Shown here piece by piece: positions 6,301 through 7,530 of a stretch of DNA of 7,530 bases (position 1 is the first letter of the stretch; each line of letters begins with the position of its first letter). Origin of the DNA: an uncultured bacterium (GTDB taxonomy: Bacteria; Planctomycetota; UBA8108); contig CAJWZY010000100.1 in assembly GCA_913050545.1 (NCBI GenBank), positions 1 through 7,530 of the forward strand, written 5' to 3'. Below the pieces are notes generated by a model. The model was not told the origin of the DNA. It did no database searches and saw only the letters and a list, made by a program, of their open reading frames with translations. The position numbers and the translations under genes were made by a program.

Positions 6301-7223
6301 CCGATGAGGACGACACGAACGACTATGACGAAACACCCCCGGATCTCCATGCGGAGGCCGGCATGGGCTGCATCGACTGCCATGTGGGAGCCGATGTTCA
6401 CGGAGATGGGAACCTCTACGGCTCCGAGCGCTACCAGGTGGGGATCAAGTGCGAAGACTGCCACGGAACTGTGCGCGCCGAGATCAGCGAGAACGAGGCG
6501 GGTCACTTCCATAACTCCGGGAACTCCCGGCTCAAGAGGCTCCGAAGAGATGGAGAAGGACGCATCAAGCTTCGCCTGGCAATGGACGACCAGGAGCTCT
6601 ACGTTCCCCAGGTCTACACGATCCTGCAGAGTGGCATCAACACGGCCATGAACGAGGCCATGGGTGTCAACGAGAAGGGCTTCTCCCACACCGACAGCCT
6701 CGAGTGCTATACCTGCCATACCTCCTGGCGCCAGACCTGCTTCGGCTGCCACGTGACGGTGGACGATTCCCGCACGGCGCGCAACCTGACAACAGGGCAG
6801 GATTCCCAGGGCGCCATATCCGTTTCCCGGGATGACTACTCGCTGGAGTTCTTCGCCCTCGGGATGAACCAGGACGGAAAGATCTCCCCGCTTTGCAACT
6901 CGATGAGCGTCTACACCACCTACGTCGATGCCAACGGCCAGGAACGCTTCCGCGACAGGGTACGAACGAGCCATGATGGGCGAACCGGTTTCGGCTGGAA
7001 CCCCTTCCATCACCACACCGTCAGCCGGGTGCCGCAGAATTGCGATACCTGCCACCCGGTGAAGCCCGGCGCAGCAGAAGAGAACCAGCTGCGCCTCAGC
7101 GAAACCTACGGTTTCGGCAACGGCCAGTTCCTCTCAGAAGATGGTATCGGCGTCGTACGGGATCTCTCCGCCTTCCTCAACTCTAACCCAACCTCCTGGG
7201 CCTCCAAATTTATAGTATGGTAA
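3333..7223 (+). CDS. Giant exported multiheme cytochrome c with dockerin-like and Ig-like domains
   Basis: The protein (1296 residues from GTG 3333; ATG 3351 also possible) is a probable envelope or cell-surface electron-transfer protein. Order: signal peptide to about residue 37; a Planctomycete-type cytochrome-like segment (about 43-140) with CEGGFCH at 55-61 and Met115 in RMPRL; two dockerin/EF-hand-like repeats (149-172, 182-205); three Ig-like domains of He_PIG/cadherin type (about 224-312, 318-405, 412-502); a Cys-rich linker (503-546); an unrecognised beta-rich domain (about 547-675); then a multiheme domain with ten CXXCH motifs starting at Cys695, 722, 878, 900, 942, 1013, 1040, 1125, 1136 and 1237, plus C-x11-C-H at 780-793. 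At least 19 other His residues in this domain, including His1226-1228, can serve as distal ligands. No transmembrane anchor follows the signal. The natural end seems lost: after about residue 1283 the reading enters low-GC DNA and stops at TAA 7221. The electron partner is unknown, and I cannot name the family more precisely. Confidence 0.9.
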   Translation: MGLLKAMFIQSSSARLCRVLLRAAAVLSITFFFCPSAQTQVDYATQVQPIFTRSCEGGFCHIDMDTSGIDLSTYAASIASEGFQYAGRSILPGDAENSPLWLKIAFADPEFGARMPRLADPLSQQELDLVAAWINEGALESVPASVRGDLDRNGNLSLTDAVIILSFLFLGGDGPFCAPVADINSSGELNITDAIYLLDYLFLGGPAPQPLSPGDAVECSAVNRAPEAEPIGTITAREGSPVSFQVNATDPDNQELTFTLESNPPGLELDATTGVVSWTPQFGQEGDHRIEIRISDTGTPPMAVSSNGLIRVLRGNHPPNVEPIGTVYAREGVLISFPVEAVDAEGDTISFELMGGPEGASVDSETGLFQWLPSPGQAGEHSLSIRVSDDGQPPGHIDAQGLLVCLEADSPINQAPSIPAQTVYRTYSGLPIRFNIGASDPDGHDLDYSAALLPEGASLDASSGLFEWMPAPGQAGPAYIPFTVTDNGLPPLVSEEILVFQICPPSPCAQDDCDPETGCSMNPIPIQEDCCAGPPANRVAEPVADCPGGRVLYLGRNQRGFGRINHCDFLPIALFGQGGANLRLNVEAKCINIEDRVRVRFRLKTAAGTLFDRTRVFDMVERSDGFAHKLGLVFDVSNVGNFFALEGVSAELWTQLTDEDGVVLERTLRLTLTLGNPADLPDPDTEDIPAGEIGCVGCHRPLDQTGVRHGIEDAHPWADLTCTDCHGGDAAAITRQDAHVPPEVGPVFLRNLATDALDLVDEDYLRFINPGDLRVAHRGCGGSSPASNGSNCHQGTVDKLKLSVMATYAGHYTLPRFLAGTQDRNHTHAAVDVTNPDFNPLTAPAGAVGELTALREPDPGLARDTVGACIDVYLPKSCPSCHLNDFGPNNADGNYRSSGCTACHMLYSDDGISVSEDPVITKDFPPHPKRHVLTSKIPTEQCAHCHFQGGRIGLAYRGIREGGFSEDKTPANGVTLGRELHAHGVDYYFSDEDDTNDYDETPPDLHAEAGMGCIDCHVGADVHGDGNLYGSERYQVGIKCEDCHGTVRAEISENEAGHFHNSGNSRLKRLRRDGEGRIKLRLAMDDQELYVPQVYTILQSGINTAMNEAMGVNEKGFSHTDSLECYTCHTSWRQTCFGCHVTVDDSRTARNLTTGQDSQGAISVSRDDYSLEFFALGMNQDGKISPLCNSMSVYTTYVDANGQERFRDRVRTSHDGRTGFGWNPFHHHTVSRVPQNCDTCHPVKPGAAEENQLRLSETYGFGNGQFLSEDGIGVVRDLSAFLNSNPTSWASKFIVW
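3777..3947 (+). repeat. Tandem dockerin/EF-hand-like repeats within the cytochrome
   Basis: Two copies encode D-x-[DN]-x-[NS]-G-x-L-x-[LI]-T-D-A followed by a hydrophobic helix ending LFLGG: residues 149-172 (3777-3848) and 182-205 (3876-3947). In copy 1 Asp149, Asp151, Asn153 and Asp160 can bind Ca2+. Copy 2 keeps Asp182, Asn184, Ser186 and Asp193. Type I dockerins bind cohesins in cellulosomes, but such pairs are also common in environmental genomes without cohesins, so binding to a partner is only a possibility. Confidence 0.75.
4002..4838 (+). repeat. Three Ig-like (He_PIG type) domain repeats within the cytochrome
   Basis: Three divergent ~90-residue copies cover residues 224-312, 318-405 and 412-502. 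Each has an N-terminal [RHQ]-[AP]-P segment, a D-[PA]-[DE] turn, a G-x-x-x-[DE]-x-x-[ST]-G-x-[VF]-x-W-x-P block, a GQ-[AE]-G loop, and a final [ST]-D-[TDN]-G strand. Copies 1 and 2 also share EPIGT followed by AREG. Such domains usually act as extracellular spacers or adhesive stalks, here placing the multiheme domain away from the N-terminal segment. Confidence 0.85.
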
Positions 7224-7530
7224 TGCAACCCAAACTCTTCCTTTAATATCCATTGTAATACCGTCTGTTGGTGCTCCTAAATCAGCAAAAATTCTTCGAT
7301 TGGACAGACTACCATCGTCCTCTATATCAAACATTGATAGTCTGTATGCAAATGTTTCTGCAGCAATAAGAGTTTTACCGTCAGGACTAATTACCATTCC
7401 GTTTGTAAATGTCATTCTGTCTGCCACTCTTCTAATTGATCCGTCAACATCAACAAGCATTATTGAACCAAAAGTAGGCATGTTTGTCGGTCCGATATGC
7501 TCGTTTTCATCAAAACTAGTCAAGGATACC
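7134..7530 (-). pseudogene. Truncated SMP-30/gluconolactonase-family gene fragment at a composition break
   Basis: The minus-strand frame is open from the right window edge to TGA at 7134-7136, so the N-terminus lies outside. It encodes the middle of a six-bladed beta-propeller hydrolase of the SMP-30/gluconolactonase/LRE type (lactone hydrolysis, divalent-metal dependent). Visible are GSIMLVDVDGSIRRVA, TNGMVISPDGKTLIAAET (the Asn of TNG matches the metal-binding Asn), RLSMFDIEDDGSL, RRIFADLG, and TDGITMDIKGRVWVA (the Asp of TDG matches the metal-binding Asp). Homology runs to about GGWVRVEEGGE (7164-7193) and then stops; PYDADTIF is read from antisense cytochrome DNA. The TTG at 7523 is only an internal codon. 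This stretch is about 38% GC with AT-rich codons (AGA, GTT, ACA), unlike everything to its left. It is probably a fragment of another genome joined in assembly, or a truly truncated transferred gene. Family assignment is firm; status as a real neighbour is doubtful. Confidence 0.7.

Noticed and set aside
5277..7055. 592-codon minus-strand open frame antisense to the cytochrome
   Set aside because: It is a compositional shadow of the high-GC cytochrome gene. The protein has no recognisable domain, and the opposite strand has ten in-frame CXXCH motifs.
7182..7223. Last ~13 residues of the cytochrome as authentic sequence
   Set aside because: They are translated from DNA that encodes SMP-30 on the other strand and has different base composition, so they are probably an artefact of the join.
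1..7530. CRISPR array, tRNA, rRNA or insertion sequence
   Set aside because: I saw no regularly spaced repeats, no cloverleaf-like sequence, no rRNA-like conserved stretches, and no transposase or terminal inverted repeats.

Overview
The window looks like one short, high-GC bacterial metagenomic contig. It carries three complete genes, plus a truncated low-GC gene at its right end. The best guess for the host is a Planctomycetota-like or related heterotroph. This rests on the N-terminus of the largest protein, which combines a cytochrome-type C-x4-C-H segment with paired dockerin/EF-hand repeats ending in 'LFLGG', a combination I associate with such genomes. There is no rRNA or other marker gene here, so the taxonomic call is tentative.

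Layout. Bases 1-407 show no supportable gene. They lie downstream of a minus-strand aromatic-L-amino-acid decarboxylase (408-1844), whose stop codon abuts a small GC hairpin. A 194-bp divergent intergenic region follows, with two adjacent perfect 10-bp palindromes (1897-1917). The plus-strand gene 2039-2893 encodes a cyclase/kynurenine-formamidase-family metallohydrolase with an apparent Tat lipoprotein signal. A 439-bp non-coding gap (2894-3332) begins with a hairpin and contains a weak promoter-like pair. The plus-strand gene 3333-7223 encodes a ~1296-residue exported multiheme cytochrome c. Its order is signal peptide, C-x4-C-H cytochrome-like segment, two dockerin-like repeats, three Ig-like domains, Cys-rich linker, unrecognised beta-rich domain, then a C-terminal domain with ten CXXCH motifs and one C-x11-C-H.

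The right edge. At about 7165-7190 base composition drops abruptly to about 38% GC (counted over 7201-7530). The minus strand there encodes part of an SMP-30/gluconolactonase-family protein with different codon use. The cytochrome's last ~13 residues are read out of this foreign DNA. A chimeric assembly join is the simplest explanation; a real insertion or transfer is the alternative.

How the genes may work together. The decarboxylase and cyclase are divergent neighbours from families acting on aromatic amino acids or their derivatives, so shared regulation is plausible but unproven. The cytochrome appears to be a separate transcription unit for envelope or cell-surface electron transfer. No heme lyase, partner reductase or transposase is present.
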